DNA of 64,000 bases from SIG480 sp045537045. Lineage in GTDB: Bacteria; Bacillota; Clostridia; Oscillospirales; JAAYXM01. Position 1 is the first letter of the stretch, and each line of letters begins with the position of its first letter. The stretch is taken from assembly GCA_045537045.1 (NCBI GenBank), contig JAZSOS010000033.1, forward strand, positions 55,340 to 119,339. The letters are read 5' to 3'. A program made the translations under genes and the position numbers. This document shows positions 1 through 10,006 of the stretch, piece after piece. The notes beneath the pieces were generated by a model that worked only from the letters and a program-made list of their open reading frames with translations, did no database searches and was not told where the DNA came from.

Positions 1-1
1 C

Positions 2-445
2 TTTATGCCTAACGCAAGCGCAACCCGCGCACAGGTTGTTACAGCGCTTTACCGCGCAAAGGGCTCACCTAAGCCGGCATATTCAAGCTCGTTTGCGGAT
101 GTTCCGCAGGATTGCTACTACGCAGATGCAGTTTCGTGGGCATCACAGAACGGTATTGTAACAGGCGTTACAGACACATCCTTTGCTCCTGATGCCGAGG
201 TTACGCGTGAACAGCTTGCAGTTATAATGTACCGCTTTGCAAATGGCACGGAAACCGAGGGCGACCTCTCCGTATATGCAGACTGCGGCAACATTTCTTC
301 ATTCGCTGAAAATGCAGTACTCTGGGCAGTAAAGAACAACATAATTTCCGGCAAGAACGGACTTCTTCTGCCGCAGGGGAAAACATCACGTGCAGAGTTT
401 GCTACGATGATTGTGCGATTCTCGATGTCTTTGGCTAAAGCATAA
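2..445 (+). CDS. S-layer homology (SLH) domain protein, C-terminal fragment
   Basis: The reading frame is open to the left edge, so this is the 3' end of a larger gene. The visible ~146 residues are SLH repeats: one runs through FADVPQDCYYADAVSWA and a second starts near VTREQLAVIMYRFA, followed by a third partial repeat ending SRAEFATMIVRF. SLH modules bind pyruvylated secondary cell-wall polymer and tether surface proteins to the Gram-positive wall. The catalytic or structural N-terminal part lies outside the window, so the actual role cannot be told. It ends at a strong terminator shared with the convergent uvrA. Confidence 0.9.
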   Translation, partial: FMPNASATRAQVVTALYRAKGSPKPAYSSSFADVPQDCYYADAVSWASQNGIVTGVTDTSFAPDAEVTREQLAVIMYRFANGTETEGDLSVYADCGNISSFAENAVLWAVKNNIISGKNGLLLPQGKTSRAEFATMIVRFSMSLAKA

Positions 446-461
446 GCAACTCAGATATTAC

Positions 462-506
462 AGAAGCTGTAGAAAAAAACGTTGACTTTTTCTACAGCTT
501 CTCTTT
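462..506. terminator. Bidirectional intrinsic terminator between the SLH gene and uvrA
   Basis: A perfect 16-bp stem (462-477 with 487-502, AGAAGCTGTAGAAAAA and its complement) around a 9-nt loop is flanked by A and T runs on both sides. It sits between convergent genes and can serve both. Confidence 0.9.
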
Positions 507-518
507 TGTATTCTTTTT

Positions 519-3347
519 TTATATCAGCACGTTCTTAAGATAGTGACCGGTGTATGACTCTTTCGCCTTTGCCACCTCTTCCGGTGTTCCTGTTGCCACG
601 ATTTCACCGCCGCCATCGCCGCCCTCGGGACCGAGGTCGATAACGTGGTCGGCACATTTTATAACATCAAGGTTATGCTCGATAACAACAACGGTGTTCC
701 CTGCGTCCGTAAGGCGAGCGAGCATATCAACAAGCTTATGAACATCGGCTACGTGAAGCCCTGTTGTCGGCTCGTCGAGAATGTAAATAGTTTTGCCCGT
801 GCTTCTTCTTGACAGCTCTGTTGCAAGCTTTACGCGCTGCGCCTCACCGCCGGAGAGCGTTGTTGAGCTTTGCCCGAGCTTTATATAGCCTAGGCCTACA
901 TCGCAAAGCGTCTGCATCTTACGCGCGATTTTCGGCACATTTTTGAAAAACTCGCACGCTTCCTCACACGTCATATCAAGCACTTCAAAGATGTTTTTGC
1001 CCTTGTATTTAACCTCAAGCGTTTCGCGGTTATATCTCTTCCCGTGGCACACATCACAGGTGACGTAAATGTCCGGGAGAAAGTGCATCTCAATCTTATT
1101 TACACCGTCTCCGGCACATGCCTCACATCTGCCGCCCTTTACGTTAAAGGAGAAACGGCTGCTTGTATACCCGCGCATCTTCGCATCGGGGCTCATCGCA
1201 AAAAGCGTGCGTATATCATTGAAAACGCCGGTATACGTCGCCGGATTTGAGCGCGGAGTTCGCCCGATAGGTGACTGGTCGATGTCTATTATCTTGTCAA
1301 GATGCTCTATCCCTTCTATTTTTTTGAACTTACCGGGATGCGTTTTTGCGCCGTTGAGTTCTTGGGCAAGGTGTTTATATAGAATTTCATTGGTGAGCGA
1401 AGATTTCCCCGATCCGGAAACACCCGTTATGCAGGTGAATTTCCCAAGTGGAATCGAAACGTCGATATTTTTGAGGTTGTTCTCACTTGCCCCCATTATT
1501 TTCAGAGACTTTCCTGTTCCCTTTCTTCTCTTTTCCGGAACCGGAATTTTTTTCTTACCGGAGAGATACTGACCGGTAATTGAACGCTTTTCCGCAATAA
1601 TATCATCTATTGAGCCTGCGGCAACAATCTCGCCGCCGTGAACGCCCGCACCGGGTCCTACGTCTACGATAAAGTCCGCCGCGCGCATAGTATCCTCATC
1701 GTGTTCTACAACAATAAGCGTGTTGCCGAGGTCACGAAGCTGACAAAGCGTTGCGAGAAGCTTGTCATTATCGCGCTGGTGAAGCCCTATCGACGGCTCG
1801 TCAAGAATGTAGAGTACGCCCATAAGCGATGCGCCAATCTGCGTGGCGAGGCGTATACGCTGGCTCTCACCGCCGGAAAGCGTTCCCGCACTTCTTGAGA
1901 GTGTGAGATACGAAAGACCTACGCTCTTCAAAAAACCAAGTCGCGCCTTTATCTCCCGGAGTATCAGCTCGGCTATCTTCTTTTCCCTCTCGCCGAGCTT
2001 GTCATCAAGGCTGTTTACAAAATCAAGTGCATCGTTTACCGACATATCACACATCTGGGCAATGTTTATATCGCCTATGGTTACTGCAAGCGCCTCGCGG
2101 CGAAGTCTTTTTCCTCCGCAGGTTGCACACGGCGTGCTTATCATACATTCCTCAATCTCTGCCTTTGAATACTCGCTCGCCGTTTCATGATAACGTCGCT
2201 CAAGGTTTGCGACAAGACCTTCCCATGCCTGAGTGTAGTTCCCCTGACCGTAAGACTTGTCGTAGTGAAGCGGAATTTTTTCACCGTTCGTTCCGTAAAG
2301 CAATGCGTTATAAGCCTTTTCGGGAATTTCCCCAACCGGCGTTGCAAGGTCAAAGCCGTAGTGCGAGGCTAACCCGTCATAATACATTCTGCAGATTGTT
2401 CCGGGGGCGGCGTTTGTCCATCCGGAGGCGTGGATTGCGCCCTCGAGAATGGATTTTGTCTTGTCCGGAATTATCATATCAGGGTCAACCTTTAAGTGCG
2501 TGCCGAGTCCCGTACAGTCCGGACACGCGCCGTGAGGGTTATTAAAAGAAAACATCCTCGGCGTAAGCTCTTCAATGCTGATTCCGCAGTCCTCGCACGC
2601 ATAGTTCTGCGAAAACATAAGCTCTTCCCCTCCGATTACATCAACTAAAATTATGCCTCCGGAGAGATTTGACGCAGTTTCTATCGAATCGGCAAGTCTT
2701 GTTTCAATGCCTTCCTTTATAACAAGACGGTCAATTATTATTTCAATATTGTGCTTTTTGTTCTTCTCAAGCTTTATATCCTCGGAAAGGTCGTAGATGT
2801 TGCCGTCAACTCTTGCGCGGACATAACCTGATTTTTTTGCACTCTCAAAAACCTTCTCATGCTCACCCTTTCTTCCTCGGACAACCGGGGCAAGAATTTG
2901 AAACTTTGTTCCCTCCGGAAGAGAGAGAATGCGATCGCATATCTGGTCAATCGTCTGCTGCTCAATTACCTTTCCACACACAGGACAATGCGGAGTTCCG
3001 GCACGCGCCCACAAAAGACGCAGATAGTCATAAATCTCCGTTACTGTACCGACGGTCGAACGCGGATTTTTTGATGTTGTTTTCTGGTCGATTGAAATTG
3101 CGGGTGAAAGCCCCTCTATATAGTCAACATCCGGCTTTTCCATACGCCCGAGAAACATTCTCGCATATGATGAAAGCGACTCGACATATCTTCTCTGCCC
3201 TTCGGCATAAATCGTGTCAAAGGCAAGGCTCGATTTTCCCGAGCCGGAAAGCCCCGTGACAACAATAAGGCTGTCGCGCGGGATTTCTATATCGACATTT
3301 TTAAGATTATGTTCTCTTGCACCTTTTACATAAATCGTTTTATTCAT
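519..3347 (-). CDS. uvrA: Excinuclease ABC subunit A
   Basis: UvrA is the dimeric damage-sensing ATPase of nucleotide excision repair; it loads UvrB at lesions. The 942-residue length is normal. Two ABC ATPase modules are visible: Walker A GLSGSGKSS at residues ~32-40 and GVSGSGKSS in the second half, with signatures LSGGESQRIRLA and LSGGEAQRVKLA. Zinc-binding CxxC pairs occur in the first half (CPVCG, CEDCG, CPDC) and in the second (CEACAGDG, CDVCHG). It follows uvrB with 3 nt between, and its GAGGTGAG ribosome site overlaps the uvrB end, indicating a uvrBA operon. uvrC is not in the window. Confidence 0.98.
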   Translation of the reverse strand: MNKTIYVKGAREHNLKNVDIEIPRDSLIVVTGLSGSGKSSLAFDTIYAEGQRRYVESLSSYARMFLGRMEKPDVDYIEGLSPAISIDQKTTSKNPRSTVGTVTEIYDYLRLLWARAGTPHCPVCGKVIEQQTIDQICDRILSLPEGTKFQILAPVVRGRKGEHEKVFESAKKSGYVRARVDGNIYDLSEDIKLEKNKKHNIEIIIDRLVIKEGIETRLADSIETASNLSGGIILVDVIGGEELMFSQNYACEDCGISIEELTPRMFSFNNPHGACPDCTGLGTHLKVDPDMIIPDKTKSILEGAIHASGWTNAAPGTICRMYYDGLASHYGFDLATPVGEIPEKAYNALLYGTNGEKIPLHYDKSYGQGNYTQAWEGLVANLERRYHETASEYSKAEIEECMISTPCATCGGKRLRREALAVTIGDINIAQMCDMSVNDALDFVNSLDDKLGEREKKIAELILREIKARLGFLKSVGLSYLTLSRSAGTLSGGESQRIRLATQIGASLMGVLYILDEPSIGLHQRDNDKLLATLCQLRDLGNTLIVVEHDEDTMRAADFIVDVGPGAGVHGGEIVAAGSIDDIIAEKRSITGQYLSGKKKIPVPEKRRKGTGKSLKIMGASENNLKNIDVSIPLGKFTCITGVSGSGKSSLTNEILYKHLAQELNGAKTHPGKFKKIEGIEHLDKIIDIDQSPIGRTPRSNPATYTGVFNDIRTLFAMSPDAKMRGYTSSRFSFNVKGGRCEACAGDGVNKIEMHFLPDIYVTCDVCHGKRYNRETLEVKYKGKNIFEVLDMTCEEACEFFKNVPKIARKMQTLCDVGLGYIKLGQSSTTLSGGEAQRVKLATELSRRSTGKTIYILDEPTTGLHVADVHKLVDMLARLTDAGNTVVVIEHNLDVIKCADHVIDLGPEGGDGGGEIVATGTPEEVAKAKESYTGHYLKNVLI

Positions 3348-3350
3348 CTG

Positions 3351-5312
3351 TTACTCACCTCTGAGTTCTATTATCCTGTCGCGGAGCATTGCTGCATACT
3401 CAAACTCAAGCATCTTTGATGCCTCACGCATATCGCGCTCGAGCTTGCGTATCATCTCATCACGCTCAGATTTTGTTAGCTTTTCTTTCTTAACTGCGCT
3501 TGCATCCTTTGAAATTTCGAGAAGCTCTGCAACGTCCTTCTTTATGGTTTTGGGAACTATTCCGTGCTTTTCGTTATACGCAGACTGAATCCTTCTTCTG
3601 CGCTCAGTTTCATCAATTGCGCGCTGCATTGAGCCGGTCATATTATCGGCGTACATAATAACCTTACCGTGGTCGTTTCGTGCCGCACGTCCCATCGTCT
3701 GAATAAGCGAGGTTTCACTTCTGAGGAAGCCTTCCTTGTCTGCATCAAGTATCGCGACAAGCGACACCTCGGGAATATCAAGACCTTCGCGGAGAAGATT
3801 TATTCCGACAAGTACATCAAATGTGCCGAGGCGCAAATCACGGATTATTTCTATTCTCTCAATAGTTTCTACGTTGTGGTGTAGATACTTCACCTTTATT
3901 CCCACGTTTTCAAGATACGCAGTTAAATCCTCTGCCATCTTCTTTGTAAGCGTTGTGACAAGCACGCGCTCGCGTTTTTCCACACGCGCATTTATCTCGC
4001 CGATGAGGTCATCAATCTGCCCCTCTGTCGGGCGGACGGAAATCTCCGGGTCAAGCAATCCCGTCGGGCGGATAAGCTGTTCTGCTATATTTGCTGAGCG
4101 CTCTCTCTCATACTCTCCCGGCGTTGCGGAAACATAAACAACCTGATTTATATGCTCTTCAAACTCGCCAAAGTTAAGCGGTCTGTTGTCAAACGCGCTC
4201 GGCAAACGGAAGCCGTATTTAACAAGAACTTCCTTTCTCGCACGGTCGCCTGCATACATTCCTCGCACCTGCGGGAGTGTCACGTGAGACTCGTCAACGA
4301 TAAGAAGAAAATCATTGGGAAAATAATCCATAAGCGTAAAGGGTGCCGAGCCCGGCTCTCTTCCGCTTATTATGCGTGAGTAGTTTTCAATCCCGGTGCA
4401 GTAGCCAAGCTCCTGCATCATCTCAACGTCATACTGCGTGCGTTGGCGAAGCCTTTGCGCCTCTAAAAGCTTTCCGTCCTCTTCAAACTGCCGCACGCAA
4501 AGCTCCATTTCATCTATTATGTCGTTGCACGCCTTTGCCATTTTCTCCGGCGTGGAAACATAGTGTGATGCGGGATATATAGCGACGTGGGAAAGCTCGC
4601 GCTTTGCCGCACCCGTAACGATATTTATTTCCGAAATGCGGTCAACCTCATCACCGAAAAACTCAACGCGTATGCCCGTGTCATTTGAATAAACGGGGAA
4701 TATCTCAACGGTATCACCGCGCACGCGGAATTTATTTCGCTCAAACGCAATGTCATTGCGCTCATAGCGGATTTCAACAAGCTTGCGTATAAGCGCATCG
4801 CGCTCATAAGTTTTACCGGGGCGCAGGGAGATAACCATACTTGAATAATCTATCGGGTCACCGAGACCGTAAATGCACGAAACACTGGCAACAATGATAA
4901 CATCCCGCCGCTCGCCAAGCGACGCGGTTGCGCTGTGGCGCAGGCGGTCAATCTCCTCGTTTGTGGACGAGTCCTTTTCGATATATGTGTCGGTGTGCGG
5001 GATATATGCCTCCGGCTGGTAATAATCAAAGTAAGATACAAAATACTCTACGGCGTTTTCAGGAAAGAATGCACGAAGCTCCGAGCATAGCTGGGCGGCA
5101 AGCGTTTTGTTGTGTGCAAGCACAAGCGTAGGCTTTTGCACGCGCTCTATGATATTTGCCATTGTAAAGGTCTTTCCCGAGCCGGTAACACCGAGAAGCG
5201 TCTGCTCGGAAAGCCCCATTTCAATTCCCGATACGAGTGCAGAGATAGCCTCCGGCTGGTCACCAGACGGAGTATACTCTGAAACAAGCTTGAATTTTCT
5301 ATTTTCTTCCAC
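3351..5312 (-). CDS. uvrB: Excinuclease ABC subunit B
   Basis: UvrB is the DNA-wrapping helicase-like core of excision repair that receives damage from UvrA and recruits UvrC. The protein is 653 residues, as expected. Visible are Walker A GVTGSGKT (41-48), the damage-verification beta-hairpin region with its Tyr-rich YFVSYFDYYQPEAYIP stretch (~90-105), the DESH Walker B motif in the middle, helicase motifs QTMGRAAR and a C-terminal UVR domain (MIRKLERDMREASKMLEFE). The start codon is GTG. It is the first gene of uvrBA. Confidence 0.98.
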   Translation of the reverse strand: MEENRKFKLVSEYTPSGDQPEAISALVSGIEMGLSEQTLLGVTGSGKTFTMANIIERVQKPTLVLAHNKTLAAQLCSELRAFFPENAVEYFVSYFDYYQPEAYIPHTDTYIEKDSSTNEEIDRLRHSATASLGERRDVIIVASVSCIYGLGDPIDYSSMVISLRPGKTYERDALIRKLVEIRYERNDIAFERNKFRVRGDTVEIFPVYSNDTGIRVEFFGDEVDRISEINIVTGAAKRELSHVAIYPASHYVSTPEKMAKACNDIIDEMELCVRQFEEDGKLLEAQRLRQRTQYDVEMMQELGYCTGIENYSRIISGREPGSAPFTLMDYFPNDFLLIVDESHVTLPQVRGMYAGDRARKEVLVKYGFRLPSAFDNRPLNFGEFEEHINQVVYVSATPGEYERERSANIAEQLIRPTGLLDPEISVRPTEGQIDDLIGEINARVEKRERVLVTTLTKKMAEDLTAYLENVGIKVKYLHHNVETIERIEIIRDLRLGTFDVLVGINLLREGLDIPEVSLVAILDADKEGFLRSETSLIQTMGRAARNDHGKVIMYADNMTGSMQRAIDETERRRRIQSAYNEKHGIVPKTIKKDVAELLEISKDASAVKKEKLTKSERDEMIRKLERDMREASKMLEFEYAAMLRDRIIELRGE

Positions 5313-5339
5313 GGCGCAACACCCAGCTTTCGGAAATTC

Positions 5340-6470
5340 TTATATAATACACATAAATGCAGTTAGAATACCTAAAAATGCAAAGTTAAAAACAGAGAAC
5401 ATAATAATATAATGACGCACTTTTCCCGGATTATGCTTTAAGTACTCGCGAAACGTTATAAGGCTTGCTAGAGATGCAATAAGCGTACCTGTACCGCCAA
5501 TATTCACGCCGATAAGAAGATTTGCGTAATCCTCCGTAAACTGTGAAAGAAGAATAGAAGACGGAACGTTGCTTATCACCTGACAGGAAAGGATAGAAGA
5601 AAGAAGTGTGCTTTTTTCAAGAAGAGAGGAAAAAAGAGTGTTCACAGCAGGGATTCGCGCCATATTTCCTGCAAAGATGAAGAAAAACACAAAGGTTAAA
5701 AGCAAAGGATAGTCAACTGCACGTAAAGCCTTTCTGTCGGCAAAGAAAAGAACCGCCGGAATGATTACAAGCCCTGACTGATAAGGGATAACACGGAAAA
5801 CAATAACAATTGAAAGAACAAATAGAATACTGTAAAGAATCGTGCGCCGCAGGTTGAGGGGTGTCTTTGCATAGCACAAGAAAAGCGGCTCCGGCTTCAC
5901 AAAAATTATGCAGCAAGCCGTTATAAGAAGCACCGAAAGGATAAACGGAGGAAACATTATCTGCATAAACTCGTATGTCGGAATGCTGAATTTTGTGTAG
6001 AGATAAAGGTTCTGCGGATTTCCGAACGGAGTGAGCATACCGCCGAGGTTTGCCGCTATGTTCTGCATAACGAAGGTGAAAGACATATAATTTGTTTTGT
6101 TGGTCGCGGTCAGAACGAAATATCCAAGCGGAAGAAAGGTTAAAAGCGCCATATCGTTTGCAATAAACATAGAGCCGATAAACGTGATATATACAAGCGC
6201 AAGTACACTCAGTCTCGCATTTTTGAAAACAGAAACAACTTTTCTGGCAAGAACATAGAAAAAGTTTATATTCCGAAGTGCGCAGACAACTGCAAGAACA
6301 CAGAAAAGGCATGTAAGTGTTTTAAAATCAAAATACCCGATATACGCGCGGTCAACAGGAACGATAAGGCTTGTTGTGAGCGCAGCCGCAAACGCGATGC
6401 TCATAACTGCATTTTCTTTGAAAAATCTGAAAATGCGCAAATAGTTTTTCTCAGGTGCTGCGGTTTGCAT
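5340..6470 (-). CDS. SLC13/ArsB-NhaD-like anion transporter, short form
   Basis: A 376-residue, very hydrophobic protein with about ten predicted membrane helices. The pair of re-entrant-like motifs NDMALLTFLPLG and TPFGNPQNLYLY matches the ion transporter superfamily that holds citrate, arsenite and Na+/H+ carriers, in which an N-D-x-A/T-L and an x-G-N-P pair line the substrate path. The substrate cannot be read from sequence. It is shorter than most full family members (~420-450). It lies 27 nt upstream of uvrB on the same strand and may be cotranscribed with it. A second, longer family member is at 59117-60376. Confidence 0.8.
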   Translation of the reverse strand: MQTAAPEKNYLRIFRFFKENAVMSIAFAAALTTSLIVPVDRAYIGYFDFKTLTCLFCVLAVVCALRNINFFYVLARKVVSVFKNARLSVLALVYITFIGSMFIANDMALLTFLPLGYFVLTATNKTNYMSFTFVMQNIAANLGGMLTPFGNPQNLYLYTKFSIPTYEFMQIMFPPFILSVLLITACCIIFVKPEPLFLCYAKTPLNLRRTILYSILFVLSIVIVFRVIPYQSGLVIIPAVLFFADRKALRAVDYPLLLTFVFFFIFAGNMARIPAVNTLFSSLLEKSTLLSSILSCQVISNVPSSILLSQFTEDYANLLIGVNIGGTGTLIASLASLITFREYLKHNPGKVRHYIIMFSVFNFAFLGILTAFMCII

Positions 6471-6527
6471 TATATTAAACTCCCTTTTTGTTGTTTTTAA
6501 ACCTTAAGGTGTTCTTCTCCCCTCGGC

Positions 6528-8114
6528 TTAACGCTTCAGAACTGCTTCCGCAACGCGGATTCCGTCAACCGCAGAGGACAGTATCCCTCCGGCATATCCC
6601 GCGCCCTCTCCGCACGGATAAATCCCGCGCAGAGATGCCTGAAGCGTATCGTCACGCAATATGCGCACAGGTGAGGATGAGCGCGTTTCCGGTGCGGTAA
6701 GCACCGCTTCTCCGTCTGCAAACGCGCGGACAAGGCGGGAAAAGCCCAAAAGCCCCGCACGCAGTGTTTCATTTACATAGTCGGGGAAAAGTGCGGAGAT
6801 GTCACATTCGCGCACTCCCGGACGGAACGACGGTACGATTTTACCGAATCCCGTTTTCCTTCCCGTAAGAAATCCCTCAACCGTCTGTGCAGGAGCATAG
6901 AAGTTCTCGCCACCGAGAGAAAATGCCGCACGCTCAATACTCCGCTGAAGCTCGACACCTGCAAGCGGAGAAGTCCCTCCGAAATCCTCAGGCATAACGT
7001 TTACAAGCAGTGCGCTGTTTGAGTTTTCAAGATTTCTGGCATAAAGGCTCATTCCGTTCGTAACAACGCCGCCCGCTTCGCTCGATGCATTTATAACCTC
7101 GCCGCCCGGACACATACAGAAGGTATATACCGCGCGACCGTTCGGATAGCGGTTTGAAAGCTTGTAATCTGCCGCGCCTAGCGCCGGATGTCCGGCAAAT
7201 TCACCGTAACGGCATACGTCTATATCAAAGCGCAGGTGCTCTATTCTCACACCCATCGAAAACGGCTTCTGCTCCATCGTTACGCCCATATCAAGAAGAA
7301 GCGAAAAAACATCGCGCGCAGAGTGCCCGACGGCAAGCACGATATCGTCCGTTTCAAACGATATTTCTCCCGACTTAAGTTTGCACACCGCTTCACAGAC
7401 ATGACCGTCCTTTGACCTTATTTCACTTAGTGTGCAGTTAAAATAAACCTCGCCGCCAAGCTCCTTTATCTTCTCGCGGATTCCCGAAACAACTCCCGGA
7501 AGCTTGTCCGAGCCAATGTGCGGGTTTCTTATATACATAATCTCAGGCGGTGCGCCATGTTCAACAAACGTGCGGAAAACCTCAAACCGACGTGCGTCGT
7601 GCGTTCCGGAATTGAGCTTTCCGTCAGAAAACGTTCCCGCGCCGCCCTCGCCAAACTGCACGTTTGACGATGTGTTAAGCCTGCCACACTCAAAAAAGCG
7701 CGATACGGATACTGCACGCTCTTCCACGCTTTCTCCGCGCTCTATAAGTATTGGACGCGCACCATGGCGCGCAAGCGTAAGCGCACAGAAAAGTCCCGCC
7801 GGTCCCGCACCGACAACAACAGGACGGTGCTGCGGAAGGACGGGTGTTGGTGCCTTGATTTTTTCTACGCACGGGAGAAGCGTTATATCTCCACGCTTTA
7901 TTCGTGAGACGATTTTCTTCTCATCACCGCGCACGGAAACATCCACGGAATACACAAAGCAGACACGCGTCTTGTCTCTGGCATCCACGGCCTTTTTAAC
8001 AATATCAAGCTTTTGTATCTCTCCCGGTGCAATGCCCAGCGCACGGGCTGCGCGCTTTGCGAGAAGCGTCTCCTTCTCATCAAGAGAAAGCTTTAAATTA
8101 CCTATTCTTATCAT
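6528..8114 (-). CDS. FAD-dependent dehydrogenase, COG2509 type
   Basis: A 528-residue flavoprotein. The Rossmann fingerprint VVVGAGPAGLFCALTLARHG begins near residue 99, after an ~95-residue N-terminal domain, and a FAD-binding GEGAGYAGGILSSAVDG element lies near the C terminus. The stretch RLNTSSNVQFGEGGAGTFSDG is characteristic of uncharacterised COG2509 FAD dehydrogenases found across Firmicutes. The physiological substrate is unknown. The gene stands alone, 57 nt upstream of the transporter gene, with an AT-rich promoter region behind it. Confidence 0.85.
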   Translation of the reverse strand: MIRIGNLKLSLDEKETLLAKRAARALGIAPGEIQKLDIVKKAVDARDKTRVCFVYSVDVSVRGDEKKIVSRIKRGDITLLPCVEKIKAPTPVLPQHRPVVVGAGPAGLFCALTLARHGARPILIERGESVEERAVSVSRFFECGRLNTSSNVQFGEGGAGTFSDGKLNSGTHDARRFEVFRTFVEHGAPPEIMYIRNPHIGSDKLPGVVSGIREKIKELGGEVYFNCTLSEIRSKDGHVCEAVCKLKSGEISFETDDIVLAVGHSARDVFSLLLDMGVTMEQKPFSMGVRIEHLRFDIDVCRYGEFAGHPALGAADYKLSNRYPNGRAVYTFCMCPGGEVINASSEAGGVVTNGMSLYARNLENSNSALLVNVMPEDFGGTSPLAGVELQRSIERAAFSLGGENFYAPAQTVEGFLTGRKTGFGKIVPSFRPGVRECDISALFPDYVNETLRAGLLGFSRLVRAFADGEAVLTAPETRSSSPVRILRDDTLQASLRGIYPCGEGAGYAGGILSSAVDGIRVAEAVLKR

Positions 8115-8353
8115 AACAAAAACTTCCGTTATTCAAATTAATCTCAACATATTATTATAACAAAATTCATTTTAAAAGTAAATACCGCCATATCATTTTT
8201 GTATTTTATGCAGGTTTTCTTATGTTTTTCTTATAATCGGTCACTTTTTTACATTAATACTGTGGACTTTTCTTCCTTTATGTGGTATATTTATAATGTA
8301 GAATTTTGTGCAGAGAAAATCTCTCTGCTTTTAATCAAGGAGGAATATCAAAA

Positions 8354-9967
8354 ATGAAGCTCAATTATGCAGGTCTTCAGGATAAGGCCGGCTGGGAAGC
8401 CGCCGGTGTCACACTTCCGAAGTATGACTGGAAGGCAATGGCAGAAGAGACCGAAAAAAATCCCACATGGGTTCACTTCGGTGCAGGTAACATCTTCCGC
8501 GGCTTTGTTGCAAAGCTCCAGCACGACCTTCTCAACGCAGGTCACGTAAAAGGCGGTATCGTTGCTGCCGACACATTCGACTTTGACAACATCGACATGA
8601 TTTACCGTCCGTATGACGCAATGACGATGCTCGTTCTCCTCATGCCCGACGGCACAATGAAGAAAGAGGTTGTCGCATCCATCTCCGAGGGTCTCTGCGC
8701 AGGTGCTGCATATCCCGAGGATGTTGAAAAGCTTAAGAAAATCTTCCGCAACCCGAGCCTCCAGATGGTTTCCTACACCATCACGGAAAAGGGTTATGCT
8801 CTCCGCAACATTCAGGGCGAGTTCTTCCCGTTTGTTGAAGCAGACTTCAAGAACGGTCCGGAAAACTGCTCTCACGCAATGAGCCGCACAGCAGCATTCC
8901 TTCTTGAGCGCTTTAACGCTTGCAAGGCTCCGATTGCTGTTGTTTCTATGGACAACTGCTCTCACAACGGTGAGAAGCTCCGCGCTTCTGTTATGACTGT
9001 TGTTGAGAAGTGGCATGAAAACGGATTTGTTTCCGACGAGTTCGTTGCATGGGTAACAGACGAGAAGAACGTCTCCTTCCCGTGGTCAATGATTGATAAA
9101 ATCACCCCGCGTCCGGCAAAGGTTGTTGAGGATGCTCTTGCAGATGCAGGAATTGAGGATATGGCTCCGAAGATTACTCCGAAGAACACCTTCGTTGCTC
9201 CGTTCGTAAACGCAGAAGAGCCGCAGTATCTTGTTGTTGAGGATCGCTTCCCGAACGGCCGCCCGCCGCTTGAGAAGGCTGGTGTTTTCCTCACAGACCG
9301 CGACACGGTTAACAACACAGAAACAATGAAGGTAACAACCTGCCTTAACCCGCTCCACACCTGCCTTGCAGTTTATGGCTGCGTTCTCGGCTTTGACACA
9401 ATCGCATCCGAGATGAAAGACGCGCAGCTTTCCGCTCTCGTTCGTAAGGTCGGCTACGAGGAAGGTCTCCCGGTCGTTGTTGACCCGAAGATTCTCTCCC
9501 CGAAGGCATTTATCGATGAAGTTATCGAAAAGCGTCTCCCGAACCCGTTCGTTCCTGACACACCGCAGCGTATCGCCTGCGATACATCGCAGAAGGTTGC
9601 TATCCGCTTCGGCGAAACAATAAAGAGCTACATCGCTCGCGAGGATCTTGACCCGACAACTCTTACATACATCCCTCTCGCACTTGCAGGCTGGCTCCGC
9701 TATGTCCTTGCAATTGACGATAACGGCAATGCGTTTGAGTGCTCACCGGATCCGATGCTTGAGACAATGCAGAAGCAGCTCTCTTCTGTCAAGTTCGGCG
9801 AGCCGGCAAGCGTCAAGGGTAACATCGATGCTATCCTTACAAACGACACCCTCTTCGGTGTTGACCTTAAAAAGGTCGGTTTAGCTGACAAGGTTGAAGG
9901 AATGCTTGCAGAAATGATTGCAGGTGTCGGCGCTGTCCGCGCAACACTTAAGAAATACCTCGGTTAA
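8354..9967 (+). CDS. Mannitol dehydrogenase / fructuronate reductase (UxuB) family oxidoreductase
   Basis: A 537-residue NAD(P)-dependent polyol dehydrogenase of the long-chain mannitol dehydrogenase family. The N-terminal Rossmann motif HFGAGNIFRGF lies at ~41-51; the family active-site stretches MDNCSHNGE and MIDKITPRP follow in the usual order. Family members reduce fructuronate to mannonate or interconvert mannitol and fructose; these motifs do not separate the two, but the two downstream Gfo/Idh genes favour sugar-acid or inositol-like catabolism. The start was chosen at the ATG with AAGGAGG 8 nt upstream; an in-frame ATG at 8306 has no good ribosome site. A GC-rich palindrome follows the stop. 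Confidence 0.85.
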   Translation: MKLNYAGLQDKAGWEAAGVTLPKYDWKAMAEETEKNPTWVHFGAGNIFRGFVAKLQHDLLNAGHVKGGIVAADTFDFDNIDMIYRPYDAMTMLVLLMPDGTMKKEVVASISEGLCAGAAYPEDVEKLKKIFRNPSLQMVSYTITEKGYALRNIQGEFFPFVEADFKNGPENCSHAMSRTAAFLLERFNACKAPIAVVSMDNCSHNGEKLRASVMTVVEKWHENGFVSDEFVAWVTDEKNVSFPWSMIDKITPRPAKVVEDALADAGIEDMAPKITPKNTFVAPFVNAEEPQYLVVEDRFPNGRPPLEKAGVFLTDRDTVNNTETMKVTTCLNPLHTCLAVYGCVLGFDTIASEMKDAQLSALVRKVGYEEGLPVVVDPKILSPKAFIDEVIEKRLPNPFVPDTPQRIACDTSQKVAIRFGETIKSYIAREDLDPTTLTYIPLALAGWLRYVLAIDDNGNAFECSPDPMLETMQKQLSSVKFGEPASVKGNIDAILTNDTLFGVDLKKVGLADKVEGMLAEMIAGVGAVRATLKKYLG

Positions 9968-9982
9968 TAATGTACAGCTTAT

Positions 9983-10006
9983 CCCCCGCCATACGGCGGG
10001 GGAGAT
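9983..10006 (+). terminator. GC-rich hairpin after the mannitol dehydrogenase family gene
   Basis: CCCCCGCC-ATAC-GGCGGGGG, an 8-bp perfect stem just past the stop codon. The T run after it is poor, so termination is probable rather than certain. It belongs to a set of similar palindromes at gene ends in this window. Confidence 0.6.

Noticed and set aside
2027..2545. Long frame antisense to uvrA
   Set aside because: A shadow of the high-GC third positions of uvrA; no ribosome site and low-complexity composition. The same applies to the other overlapping frames opposite strong genes.
8263..8297. Promoter of the mannitol dehydrogenase family gene
   Set aside because: A TATAAT is present at 8292, but no -35 box lies at a proper distance, so it was not listed.
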